Assembly: GCA_013289665.1 (NCBI GenBank)
Contig: JABCZN010000013.1
Coordinates: forward strand, 85,341-149,340
DNA: 64,000 bases
Source of the DNA: Acidobacteriota bacterium
GTDB lineage: Bacteria > Acidobacteriota > Terriglobia > Acidiferrales > UBA7541
Reading direction: 5' to 3'
Shown: piece by piece, positions 1 to 8,156 of the stretch
Position numbering within the stretch: the first letter of the stretch is position 1
How the letters are laid out: every line of letters starts with the position of its first letter
Translations under genes and position numbers: made by a program
Notes under the pieces: generated by a model
The model's database searches: none
What the model saw: the letters and a program-made list of their open reading frames with translations, nothing else
What the model was told of the DNA's origin: nothing

Positions 1-431
1 AAAATCACGGCCTCGCGCAATTCCGGCGAAAGCCTCGTCAGCGCTCGCTCGACCTGCATGCTCAATTCGCCCAACAGCGCCTGCTCGTCCGGTCGGCGTC
101 CCGCAGATTCCTTGTTCTCCACCACGGGCATTTTGTCATCGAGCGAATCCGTAACGCGATCGCGTTTCGTCCGCCGGTAATGATCAATCAACAGGTTCCG
201 CGTCACGCTCGTCGCCCAGGTCGCAAATCCCCCATGCGCCGAGCGGTAACTCCCCAGCGTCCGGTACACCCGAAGGAACACATCTTGCGACAGGTCCTCG
301 GCTTCCGTGCGGTTACCCGTGAACCGGTAGCAGATGTTAAATATGCGGCGCGTGTGGCGGCGCACAAGTTCCTCCCAGGCCGAGCCATCGCCCTGGAGAC
401 ATTGCTGGACCAGTTGGGCATCCTGCTCCAA
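1..431 (-). CDS. ECF-type RNA polymerase sigma factor, 3' end cut by window edge
   Basis: Extracytoplasmic-function sigma factor that would direct RNA polymerase to a stress or envelope regulon. The minus strand reads QCLQGDGSAWEELVRRH, then NRTEAEDLSQDVFLRVYRTL (the region 2 signature) and TWATSVTRNLLIDHYRR. A linker and the beginning of region 4 (RALTRLSPELREAVI) follow before the window ends. An in-frame TGA lies nine bases before the chosen TTG start, so only TTG at 429-431 or a nearby CTG can initiate; GAGGAA sits just upstream of the TTG. No anti-sigma gene is visible on this side; one could lie beyond position 1. The family is clear, the regulon unknown. Confidence 0.85.
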   Translation of the reverse strand, partial: MEQDAQLVQQCLQGDGSAWEELVRRHTRRIFNICYRFTGNRTEAEDLSQDVFLRVYRTLGSYRSAHGGFATWATSVTRNLLIDHYRRTKRDRVTDSLDDKMPVVENKESAGRRPDEQALLGELSMQVERALTRLSPELREAVI

Positions 432-679
432 GCTTCCTCAGCCCCATCTTCCAGACACCTGCCTGGGCAGTACCCGCAGGTAGGTTTTTCGGCCTGCCAA
501 TGTATGGAACGCAAAATGCACCGGAAATGTTCCCGCCTTGGAGCCGTCCCAACCGACCGTTTGGCTGGCATCTTACCCGCTCCTGCCCTCACTTACAACG
601 CCTTCTGTTACAACCTGTTGGAACCAAATTGCTTATCCCCGCTTGACGCCACCCCTGGTACCCCGTACTCTGCTTCCCG

Positions 680-1783
680 ATGGCCCTGAAGTCGAGGAAA
701 GCGCTGTTCGCCACCCTGGGTATCCTTCTGGCCGGATACCTTCTCTATCATTTCCGCGCCAATCTCCATCTCAGCCAGTTCAGCGGCGCCAAGCTCTGGG
801 AAGCCGTCCGCCAGGCGAACTTGCTCTATCTCCTGCTTTCTATCATTACAATTTATGGATGCTATGCGCTGCGAGCCCTCCGCTGGCAAAAATTTCAGGC
901 CCATCTCGGTCCCGCGAATTTCTGGAACATCTACCGCATGACCCTCGCCGGCTTTAGCGCCCTGTTTCTCCTCGGCCGCCCCGCCGAACCCGTGCGCCCG
1001 CTACTGATCGCGCGCAAAGACAAAATCCCGCTCTCGGACATATTCGGCATCTACGTGCTCGAACGCATCCTCGACGCCGCCAGTACCGCGGTTCTCGCTG
1101 CTGTCGGTCTCCTCATCTTTGAATCCTCCGGCCACTTGGACGCCGAAGGCACCGGTCGGGCATTTGAAAAAGGAGCTCGTACCGCGGGCACTTTGTTTGC
1201 CCTGTTTGCCATCGTCGCGATCTCGGGATTGATCTACTTGCGACTTCACGGCTCCGCACTACTCGAGCGCCGCATGCAAGGCTGGCTCTCCCAGCACGGC
1301 TGGCGCGCAGGCGTGGCGCGCAATCTCCTCGGCTTCGTTCGTGGCGTGCAGACTGTCCGCAATTGGGGCGACGTCGCAGCCGCAGTAATTTACTCCGGGT
1401 TGCACTGGCTTTTAGTCGCCTGCGTATACCTGCTCGTGCTTCTGAGCTTCGGTGGAAGACTGGCGACGCTCAGATTTCCCGACGCCGTACTTATCCTCGT
1501 CTTCAGCGCTGTCGGCTCCGTCGTGCAACTTCCCGGTGTAGGTGGCGGCGCCCAGGCGCTTTCAGTCGTTGCTTTAACTCAGCTCTATGGAGTAGAAAGA
1601 GAGCCGGCAGTGGCCGCCGCCATGATCCTGTGGCTGGTCACGTTCGCGTCGTGTTCCTTCGCCGGCGTCCCGCTCCTCGTTCGAGAGGGCTGGTCGCTGG
1701 GCGAACTAAAGCGCATGCGCGAACATGAAGACGAACAAATCGAAGCCGAACTGGCAGGCCAAGCCGCTACCAAGCATTTCTAG
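680..1783 (+). CDS. Lysylphosphatidylglycerol synthase TM region / flippase-like membrane protein
   Basis: Integral membrane protein of 367 residues with about eight hydrophobic segments. It matches the LPG_synthase_TM (UPF0104, AglD-like) pattern: an ALRALRWQKF stretch after the second helix, GRPAEPVRPLLIARK near residue 105, a VLERILD segment, and a Gly-rich LPGVGGGAQALSV motif near residue 278. The family includes the flippase part of MprF and proteins that handle lipid-linked sugars. No catalytic aminoacyl-transfer domain is present, so lysyl-lipid synthesis is not implied. The substrate cannot be read from sequence. The C-terminus is a short charged cytoplasmic tail. It stands upstream of a hairpin cluster and nrdR on the same strand. 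Confidence 0.8.
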   Translation: MALKSRKALFATLGILLAGYLLYHFRANLHLSQFSGAKLWEAVRQANLLYLLLSIITIYGCYALRALRWQKFQAHLGPANFWNIYRMTLAGFSALFLLGRPAEPVRPLLIARKDKIPLSDIFGIYVLERILDAASTAVLAAVGLLIFESSGHLDAEGTGRAFEKGARTAGTLFALFAIVAISGLIYLRLHGSALLERRMQGWLSQHGWRAGVARNLLGFVRGVQTVRNWGDVAAAVIYSGLHWLLVACVYLLVLLSFGGRLATLRFPDAVLILVFSAVGSVVQLPGVGGGAQALSVVALTQLYGVEREPAVAAAMILWLVTFASCSFAGVPLLVREGWSLGELKRMREHEDEQIEAELAGQAATKHF

Positions 1784-1890
1784 GGGCGGGGCTGGCCCCA
1801 CCCTCTTGGGTTTCGCTGGCTTTTCTAGGAGCGGCTTTGCGCCGCCCTCTTGCTCCTTATTTTGCAGGGGCGGTCTTTTTCGACCGTCTT
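1782..1890 (+). repeat. Three related hairpin units between the flippase-like gene and nrdR
   Basis: Three units starting near 1782, 1827 and 1866 share the form AGGNGCGG, a short loop, then a complementary CCGNC-type arm. The second reads AGGAGCGGCTTTGCGCCGCC and the third GGGGCGGTC, a T-rich loop, then GACCGTC. Each can fold as a hairpin, so the block may end or attenuate transcription before nrdR. A similar perfect hairpin lies at 9954-9972, which suggests a dispersed intergenic repeat family. Confidence 0.5.
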
Positions 1891-1923
1891 TTAGAAATAA
1901 CCGCACTACGGAGACACCCCCAA

Positions 1924-2394
1924 TTGAAGTGCCCTTTCTGCGCGCATCTCGACGACAAGGTAATTGACTCCCGCGAGGGCCGCTCGGGCGATACCATTCG
2001 CCGCCGCCGCGAATGCCTTAAATGCTCGCGCCGCTTCACCACCTACGAACGCATTGACGAAATCCCCTACATGGTCATCAAGAAAGACGGCCGCCGCGAA
2101 CGTTTCGAGCGCCAGAAAATACTGCAAGGCCTGCTGAAAGCCTGCGAAAAGCGTCCCGTTCCCACGCCCAAGCTCGAATCCATCGTGGACGAAATCGAAG
2201 GCGTGGTCCACGAAGCCACCGAAAGGGAATTGACCACCACCGAAATCGGCGAAATGATCATGCACCGCCTCAAAAAACTCGACAAAGTTGCCTACGTCCG
2301 CTTCGCCAGCGTCTACATGGACTTCAAAGACGTACAGGAATTCATGTCCGAACTGAAAAACCTCCTCAAAGACCGCGCCTTGCCAAAAAAATAA
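1924..2394 (+). CDS. nrdR: Transcriptional repressor NrdR
   Basis: NrdR represses ribonucleotide reductase genes in response to ATP/dATP. From the TTG at 1924 the protein begins MKCPFC, as in the family, with a zinc ribbon (CPFC near the start and CLKCSRRFTTYER near residue 31). An ATP-cone follows (MVIKKDGRRERFERQKIL, then TEIGEMIMHRLKKLDKVAYVRFASVY). The reading frame is open back to 1837, but that extension is absent from the family, so TTG is chosen; the length becomes 156 residues, normal for NrdR. No ribonucleotide reductase gene lies in this window. A strong terminator follows at 2573-2600. Confidence 0.95.
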   Translation: MKCPFCAHLDDKVIDSREGRSGDTIRRRRECLKCSRRFTTYERIDEIPYMVIKKDGRRERFERQKILQGLLKACEKRPVPTPKLESIVDEIEGVVHEATERELTTTEIGEMIMHRLKKLDKVAYVRFASVYMDFKDVQEFMSELKNLLKDRALPKK

Positions 2395-2572
2395 ACCGCG
2401 CCAGCCGTGATCCAGAAAAATTCCTCGCGATCAATCCGCACGCGCGGAATTTTGCCCGGAATCCCGCGGACTTCGCAAAGAACTGGTAAGGACACCTCGC
2501 TCGGGCAAGGTCCATTCCGCTAACCCCTTCTCTTTCTAAGCGCCGCGATTCCCTGGCTTATGATTTCCTAAT

Positions 2573-2606
2573 AGACCGCTCAGGATTTCCTGAGCGGTCT
2601 TTCTCT
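2573..2606 (+). terminator. Rho-independent terminator after nrdR
   Basis: A perfect 12-bp stem, AGACCGCTCAGG / CCTGAGCGGTCT, with an ATTT loop is followed by TTCTCT. It lies about 180 bases after the nrdR stop codon. The rest of 2395-2795 holds no supported gene. Confidence 0.85.
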
Positions 2607-2795
2607 ACCATTTCCAATGACGGTTGAGAGGCATGGGGTTTCGCTTTCGCGTTCAGACGTGCCTTCTCGGTTCTCCATCGTCAAGCTGCTCCTATGTTCA
2701 CCTCCAAAGCGACTCCCCCGCCAATCCGATCGATCCGATGTGCTCCGCATCGAAAAACACGAAGATCTTCATTCCGGGGCAGGGGGAAAGTTGCC

Positions 2796-3065
2796 ATGGT
2801 TACGGGTCCGAAGGGTTCAGAGCAGGATTTAAGTGGGCAGTGCAGTGTCTGCGGTCATCGCGGGGAGCTGTTCGACCTCCCCGGACGATACGAACAATAC
2901 TGTTTGGGATGCAGCGCCGATGTTGCAACGGCCATCTTACTAACCACTGAAATCGATGCCGCGACATTGGCTGGCAGAAGCACCAGCGAATTGGTCACTG
3001 AATTTGATTTTATCCACATCCGTATGCTGTGCCGAGCGCAATCCACCGAACTTGGAAATATCTAA
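2796..3065 (+). CDS. Small zinc-ribbon protein of unknown function
   Basis: An 89-residue protein with two CxxC knuckles (CSVCGHRGELFDLPGRYEQY, then CLGC) that should bind one zinc ion, followed by a helical tail. The ATG at 2796 is preferred over the open frame back to 2694 because GGGGGAAAG sits eight bases upstream and the extra N-terminus is basic and low in complexity. I do not recognise a named family. It stands alone between the nrdR terminator and a membrane protein gene. Possible roles are nucleic-acid binding or a structural zinc module; nothing around it decides this. Confidence 0.6.
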   Translation: MVTGPKGSEQDLSGQCSVCGHRGELFDLPGRYEQYCLGCSADVATAILLTTEIDAATLAGRSTSELVTEFDFIHIRMLCRAQSTELGNI

Positions 3066-3340
3066 ACTCCAAAAATTCGTGTCACTACGCCGCGCTGGCT
3101 TTCAAGCCGGCACCGGCAGCGCAGGGACGGGTTTACGTCACCCCCCTGTTTTCCCCGTTTGCGGGGCTCGCCGACCGTGGCGGGCCGCTCTTCGCTGCGT
3201 AATCTGAGCGCACCCGGCGTCCCTGCGTTATACTTTCTTTGCTTTAGCCTCCATCGGCGGATGAGTGGCTCTTTCGCGATCTCTAAATCTCCGGTATGCT
3301 GTCGCCGGAATTTTTGATCCCACCGAACTCCAAACAATAG

Positions 3341-4108
3341 ATGATTTCCCTTCGCCGTTCCGGCCGCACCCTCTTTGCATTCGGCATAGCCGCCTTCGGC
3401 GCGCAATACCTTCTCGAAGGACGCTACCTCGGCGGCCTCCCACCCGTTCCCCCCTGGGCGCCGGGCGGGTCGATCGGCGCCTACCTTATTGGCATTTTTC
3501 TGATTGTCGCAGCAGTCTCCATCGCTGCCCAGTGGAACACCCCGCTCTTCGCCGCGCTCCTCGGAACGCTCTTCCTGCTCTGCGTCGTCGTTCTTCACCT
3601 GCAGCATTTCTCCGACGTAGTCCATAAAGGCAACGACCGCACCCGCGCCCTAGAACCGCTAGCCATCGCCGCTGCTGCCTTCGTCCTGGCCGGTACATCT
3701 CCATTAAACTCTGCCCGATCCTCCGCCTGGCGCACCGCACTGGGAATCGCCGGTAAGCTCGGGCGTTTCGTCTTCGCTTTCGCGCTGATCATTTTCGGCT
3801 GGCAGCATTTCGAGTACGCCGCCTACCTCGCCACGCTTGTCCCCGCTTGGCTTCCCGCTCACCTGGTGTGGATTTACTTCACGGGCGCAGGCTTCATCGC
3901 CGCCGGCACCAGCATCGCTGCGAAAATCCTGGGTCGCCTCGCTGCCACCCTTCTCGGCCTCATGTTCTTCCTTTGGGTGGTCATTCTCCACGCCCCGCGC
4001 GTCTTCGCCGGCCTCCACAACGCCGACGAATGGTCCAGCCTGTTCGTCGCCCTCGCCATGGCCGGCGCCTCCTTGCTCGTCGCCTCCACCCTTCCGAATC
4101 GTCCTTGA
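3341..4108 (+). CDS. Duplicated DoxX-like integral membrane protein
   Basis: A 255-residue protein made almost entirely of hydrophobic helices, about eight in two similar halves of four. The halves can be aligned by eye: GRTLFAFGIAAFGAQYLLEG with GRFVFAFALIIFGWQHFEYA, then LFLLCVVVLHLQHF with MFFLWVVILHAPRV. The pattern fits an internally duplicated DoxX/DoxD-like fold. No catalytic motif is visible. A few conserved-looking His and Glu residues in each half (HLQHF, QHFEYA) could bind quinone or metal, but that is speculation. Length and hydrophobicity make the reading frame secure; the function is not known. Confidence 0.7.
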   Translation: MISLRRSGRTLFAFGIAAFGAQYLLEGRYLGGLPPVPPWAPGGSIGAYLIGIFLIVAAVSIAAQWNTPLFAALLGTLFLLCVVVLHLQHFSDVVHKGNDRTRALEPLAIAAAAFVLAGTSPLNSARSSAWRTALGIAGKLGRFVFAFALIIFGWQHFEYAAYLATLVPAWLPAHLVWIYFTGAGFIAAGTSIAAKILGRLAATLLGLMFFLWVVILHAPRVFAGLHNADEWSSLFVALAMAGASLLVASTLPNRP

Positions 4109-4358
4109 AATGGGGGAAATGTGGGCGTGCTGACATTTAAGGTATTACTCGAAGGTAATTCAGTCGCGAATAATTACTCGACGGACTCCCCGACGGGTTG
4201 AAGGTCAAGCGGTTGGCAGCGAATGCGGGCCTTCCCAAAATGAAAGAGTTGTTTGAAATTGCGATCCGTGTATCCCTTCGCTGTGCGGGTACTGCCGGGG
4301 TTCTCCCCCCCGTGCTAAAGTGGCCCGTGTCATTCAAACCTGTTCAGGGGAGTCTGCG

Positions 4359-6002
4359 ATGAGTAAATCCGTCCTTTTGCTCTCTTTTGCTGTGTTGGCA
4401 GCAGGGGCCGGGTTGGCCGAAAAGACGCATGTTCCGAAGATTGATCCCGAGCGCATGCGCGCCACGGTCAGATATCTTTCAAACGACGAACTGGAAGGCC
4501 GCGGTACCGGCCAAAGGGGTGGCGATGCGGCCGCCAATTGGATTGCTGACCAGTTCAAGTCCTATGGCCTGAAGCCGGGCGGATCCAATGGCAGCTTTTT
4601 TCAGGACGTGCCCATGGTGGGCGTCCGATCCCTGCCCGCGACCACGTTCACGTTTGTCCCTGCGAACGGCGCGCCCGTGGAGTTGAAGAATCTCGAAGAC
4701 TACGTCACCAGCAACGAGACGCAGACCGAATCCGCCGATGTGGATGCCCCGATTGTGTTCGTCGGCTACGGCATCACTTCGCCGGCGAACAAATGGGACG
4801 ATTACAAGGGGTACGACCTGCGCGGCAAAGTGGCGCTGCTCTTTGTCAGCGAGCCGGAGTCCAAAGACCCCAATTTTTTCAAAGGCAAGGCGCTCACCTA
4901 CAACGGCCGCTGGACCTACAAGTTTGAAGAGACTGCGCGGCGCGGCGCCGTGGGGACACTGGTCATTCATCGCACGGACCTAGCCAGCTATCCCTGGGAA
5001 GTCGTGCGCAACTCCTGGGGCGCAGAGCGCTCGTATTTGAGGCTCGAAGGTACACCGAAGCTCGAAGCAGCCTCCTGGATCCAACTGGAAGTGGCACGCA
5101 AGCTGGTGGCGATGGGCGGCTTGAATCTGGACGACCTCTATAAGCAATCGCAGTCGCGCGATTTCAAGCCCATCGAACTGCCGGTCCATCTAAAGGCGCA
5201 CGTTGTGTCTTCGATTCGCCCGTTTTCTTCGCGCAACGTGCTGGCAATGGTCGAAGGTTCTGACGCCGATCACCGGCGAGAGGAGGCTGTTCTCTATACT
5301 GCGCACTACGATCATTTCGGCATTGATCCGGCGCGTGCTAAGGGCGACCAGATTTATCATGGCGCTGTGGACAACGCGACCGGCTGCGGCATTCTGCTCG
5401 AAATAGCCCGCGTCTCGGCCGGCACCAAGCCCGCGCCGCCGCGCTCGATCTTGTTGGCCGCTGTCACCGCAGAAGAGCAAGGACTGCTCGGCTCGGAATA
5501 TTTGGGAAAGCATCTCGATCAGCTGCGCGTGCAGCCCATCCTGGATTTGAACTACGACGCGCTCGCACCGATCGGCATCCCCGAAGAAGTGGAAGTCAGC
5601 GGCGCCGAGCGCACCACGTTCTATCCCGAAGTCGAAAAAATCGCGAAGGAGTTCAACCTGGCCATCAAGCCCGATGCGCATCCTGAAGCAGGCCATTACT
5701 ATCGCTCCGACCACTTCAGCCTCGGACGCGTCGGCATTCCCGCATTCTCCATCAGTGAAGGCCTGAAATTCAAAGGCCACGACCTGGCCTGGGGGGAAGC
5801 GCAATCCAAAGACTACGTCGAGAACCACTACCACAAGCCCGCCGACGCCTTTGTCGAATCCTGGGACTTCTCCGGCGACGCCAAGCTAGCCACATTCGGC
5901 TACGCCCTCGGCCAAGCCGCCGCCTCTCAATCCGCCGAAATCAAGTGGCTGCCCGGCGACGAATTTGAGACTGCACAGAAGAAATTGAAGGCTGCTAGGT
6001 GA
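4359..6002 (+). CDS. Secreted M28-family zinc metallopeptidase with PA domain
   Basis: An exported aminopeptidase-like hydrolase of 547 residues. The ATG at 4359 follows AGGGGAG and gives a signal peptide (MSKSVLLLSFAVLAAGAGLA). A PA-type insert spans roughly residues 100-230 (GYDLRGKVALLFVSEPE). The two-zinc peptidase core follows, with the usual ligands in order: YTAHYDHFG (His, Asp), GAVDNATGCG (bridging Asp), TAEEQGLLGS (catalytic and ligand Glu), LNYDA (Asp) and a final His in YRSDHFSLGRVGIPAF. All key positions are present, so it should be active. It probably degrades peptides in the periplasm or outside the cell. The gene appears monocistronic. Confidence 0.9.
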   Translation: MSKSVLLLSFAVLAAGAGLAEKTHVPKIDPERMRATVRYLSNDELEGRGTGQRGGDAAANWIADQFKSYGLKPGGSNGSFFQDVPMVGVRSLPATTFTFVPANGAPVELKNLEDYVTSNETQTESADVDAPIVFVGYGITSPANKWDDYKGYDLRGKVALLFVSEPESKDPNFFKGKALTYNGRWTYKFEETARRGAVGTLVIHRTDLASYPWEVVRNSWGAERSYLRLEGTPKLEAASWIQLEVARKLVAMGGLNLDDLYKQSQSRDFKPIELPVHLKAHVVSSIRPFSSRNVLAMVEGSDADHRREEAVLYTAHYDHFGIDPARAKGDQIYHGAVDNATGCGILLEIARVSAGTKPAPPRSILLAAVTAEEQGLLGSEYLGKHLDQLRVQPILDLNYDALAPIGIPEEVEVSGAERTTFYPEVEKIAKEFNLAIKPDAHPEAGHYYRSDHFSLGRVGIPAFSISEGLKFKGHDLAWGEAQSKDYVENHYHKPADAFVESWDFSGDAKLATFGYALGQAAASQSAEIKWLPGDEFETAQKKLKAAR

Positions 6003-6037
6003 CTGCCGAGAAGGGGAATGGGATTCTACTGGAGCCT

Positions 6038-6970
6038 CTATTTCGGCCAGACGCCGGCGGTGAAGCTTCGCACCTTCAAGAAGCCGAGGCGTTCATAGAG
6101 ATGCACGGCGGTACGGTTTTCGGTGGTGACGGTGAGCGTGAGCTCGCTGAACTTTTGCGCGCGGAGGGTTTCCGCGGCGGTTAGCATCAGAATGCGGCCG
6201 AGGCCGTGGCCCTGAAAGCCGGGCATCACGCAGATTTGCGTGGTGTGGCCGACGCCGGTGGAAACTTCGCTGGTCAGGATGGCGCCGGCGAGTTCATCGC
6301 TCTCCGGATGATGCAGGACGAAGGAAGCGTGGGGCAAAAATTGGCCGCAGCCGGGGAGCAGGATGATGTTCTTCAGGAATTTCAGCGCGCCGTTCCGCGT
6401 GCGGTATTGGTCATTGATGTCGCCGTCCACGTGATTCGCGTACGCGAGATAGATCAGCTTGGCGCAAGGCTCGAAGTAGCGGTCGTGCCAGCGGTCGAGT
6501 CGCAAACCGGAATTCACGCTGGGAACGGGTTCACTTTTCTTCTCTAGATCCAGCAGCATGAACTGCCTTGTGTACAACCGGAAGCCCTGATCGCGCAGCG
6601 CGGCATCCACCGGCCCGCCGAAGGGCATAAGTTGCGCTTCGATGCGATGCAACTGTGGCAGCGCGCGCATGTTGAAAAGCATTTCGTCCAGCAGGCGCCG
6701 CCCGATCGGCTCCTGCACCTGACTGGGTGAAACATAGAGCCCGCCGATCAATCCCTTGTAATCCTCGAGCACGTAAAACGAATAGCCGACCGCATGCCCG
6801 CCTTCAAATGCAACGCAGCCGGAAAGTGCGTGGGCGTCCAGGAATCGCTTGATCAGATCGAGGGCGCTGCGGTAATCCCAATGCAGTTCGTCGCGCCAAT
6901 GGCGGGCTTCCTCAAGCAGCAGCGGCTCAAGCTGACGGACGGTCGTCTGGCGGAGGTCAATGATATTCAT
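6038..6970 (-). CDS. GNAT N-acetyltransferase with two GNAT modules
   Basis: A 310-residue protein. The C-terminal half is a classic GNAT domain: ICVMPGFQGHGLGRILM is the acetyl-CoA pyrophosphate loop (Q/RxxGxG/A) and LTVTTENRTAVHLYERLGF is the final motif. The N-terminal half (GYSFYVLEDYKGLIGGLYVS, then IGRRLLDEML) resembles a degenerate second GNAT fold. The start at 6970 (MNIIDLRQ) is preferred over an extension to 7039 because the extra residues are basic and look untranslated. The acyl acceptor is unknown. It is convergent with the M28 peptidase gene, 35 bases apart. Confidence 0.8.
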   Translation of the reverse strand: MNIIDLRQTTVRQLEPLLLEEARHWRDELHWDYRSALDLIKRFLDAHALSGCVAFEGGHAVGYSFYVLEDYKGLIGGLYVSPSQVQEPIGRRLLDEMLFNMRALPQLHRIEAQLMPFGGPVDAALRDQGFRLYTRQFMLLDLEKKSEPVPSVNSGLRLDRWHDRYFEPCAKLIYLAYANHVDGDINDQYRTRNGALKFLKNIILLPGCGQFLPHASFVLHHPESDELAGAILTSEVSTGVGHTTQICVMPGFQGHGLGRILMLTAAETLRAQKFSELTLTVTTENRTAVHLYERLGFLKVRSFTAGVWPK

Positions 6971-7193
6971 CGGAGTGGACAGCCGTGCTGCACGCCTGCC
7001 CACGTGACATGATAGCCGATTCGGGGGAACTCCTGCCAAATCAACCCACTAAACCCTATACGAATCGAGCACAAAGTGCCTAGAACGGGAACTGGCGGTC
7101 TGGAACTGCATGTTACGATTCTCTTAGAGCATCCGAGAGCAAACCAAGTAAGGTGGAAATTAGACACGCTGGCACAGGCCAGCCCCTGAGCCC

Positions 7194-8156
7194 ATGTCCA
7201 TCGTTGACGAACTGCACTACCCGAGCCGCTGGTACACAAAGCTCCTGATCATCATTCTGGCGTTCGTTTTCTTTGCACTCCTGGCGACCGTTGTGATTTC
7301 AGGTGTGCTGACGTATTGGATCGTGAAGCCGCAGCGGACCAGTTCCGAAATCAATATGGCCAGCTTTCCCGGGCGTCCCGACGAGGTGGATTTCGCGGTT
7401 CCGGGATCAGGGAGCCGGCGCGGGTGGTTTTTCCCGGGATTCCGCGGTGCGCCGACGATCATACTTCTGCACGGATATGAATCGAGCCGAGGAGAATTGT
7501 TGACGCTCGTTTCGGCGCTCCAGGACCACCAATACAACGTGTTTGTATTTGATTTCGCCGCTCACGGCGCCAACGCGGGTGTGACGACGTTCGGGTATCG
7601 CGAGGCGGATGAAGTTCGCGCTGCGATCGATATTCTAGTCAAGCGGAATGACGTGGATCCGACGCGTTTCGGATTGTGGGGTTACAACCTGGGTGCGTAT
7701 GCTGCGCTGCGGGAGGCGGAGAAAGATCCGCGGGTGCGCGCGCTGGCGCTCGATGCGGTCTACGACTACCCGAAGCAGATGGTGAAAATTGGCGTGGAAA
7801 AGACCGGCGTGGGTGGATTTCCGTTCATGGTGAAGTCCGCGCAGATGTGCTTTGAGTGGATGAATTACGAGCACAAGAACGATCCGCCGCTCTCGGCAAA
7901 GATCTCGAAAATGGCTGGAGTGCCGATGCTGTTCATCGAGGCCGGGGATGATCCGGAGACCGCCTCGATCACGCGCGAGATGTTCCTGAAGGCGCCGGAG
8001 CCCAGAGAACAGGCGATCATTGCTCATGCAAACTTTGTGAATCTGCCGGACGATGAAAAGCGGGACTATGAGAATCGCGTGGTGACTTTTTTCTTAGCGC
8101 GGCTGCCGGCCACCCAGGCCCTCACCAGTGTTCCCGCGGCCAAGCCCGCCAGGTGA
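7194..8156 (+). CDS. Membrane-anchored alpha/beta hydrolase-fold protein lacking the nucleophile Ser
   Basis: A 320-residue protein with one N-terminal membrane helix (LLIIILAFVFFALLATVVIS) followed by an alpha/beta hydrolase domain: LLHGYESSRGE carries the oxyanion HG, and FDFAAHGAN and FGLWGYNLG follow. The nucleophile elbow reads G-Y-N-L-G at residues 163-167, so the usual Ser is Asn165 (codon AAC). Candidate acid (EAGDDPE) and His (AHANFVNL) remain. The protein is therefore either not a hydrolase of the usual type or serves as a binding or structural member of the fold. Its last 63 bases overlap the 3' end of the convergent glycosyltransferase gene. Confidence 0.75.
   Translation: MSIVDELHYPSRWYTKLLIIILAFVFFALLATVVISGVLTYWIVKPQRTSSEINMASFPGRPDEVDFAVPGSGSRRGWFFPGFRGAPTIILLHGYESSRGELLTLVSALQDHQYNVFVFDFAAHGANAGVTTFGYREADEVRAAIDILVKRNDVDPTRFGLWGYNLGAYAALREAEKDPRVRALALDAVYDYPKQMVKIGVEKTGVGGFPFMVKSAQMCFEWMNYEHKNDPPLSAKISKMAGVPMLFIEAGDDPETASITREMFLKAPEPREQAIIAHANFVNLPDDEKRDYENRVVTFFLARLPATQALTSVPAAKPAR

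Noticed and set aside
3062..3625. 187-codon minus-strand frame before the duplicated membrane protein
   Set aside because: Glu/Arg-rich low-complexity frame overlapping a better gene; no start signal or domain.
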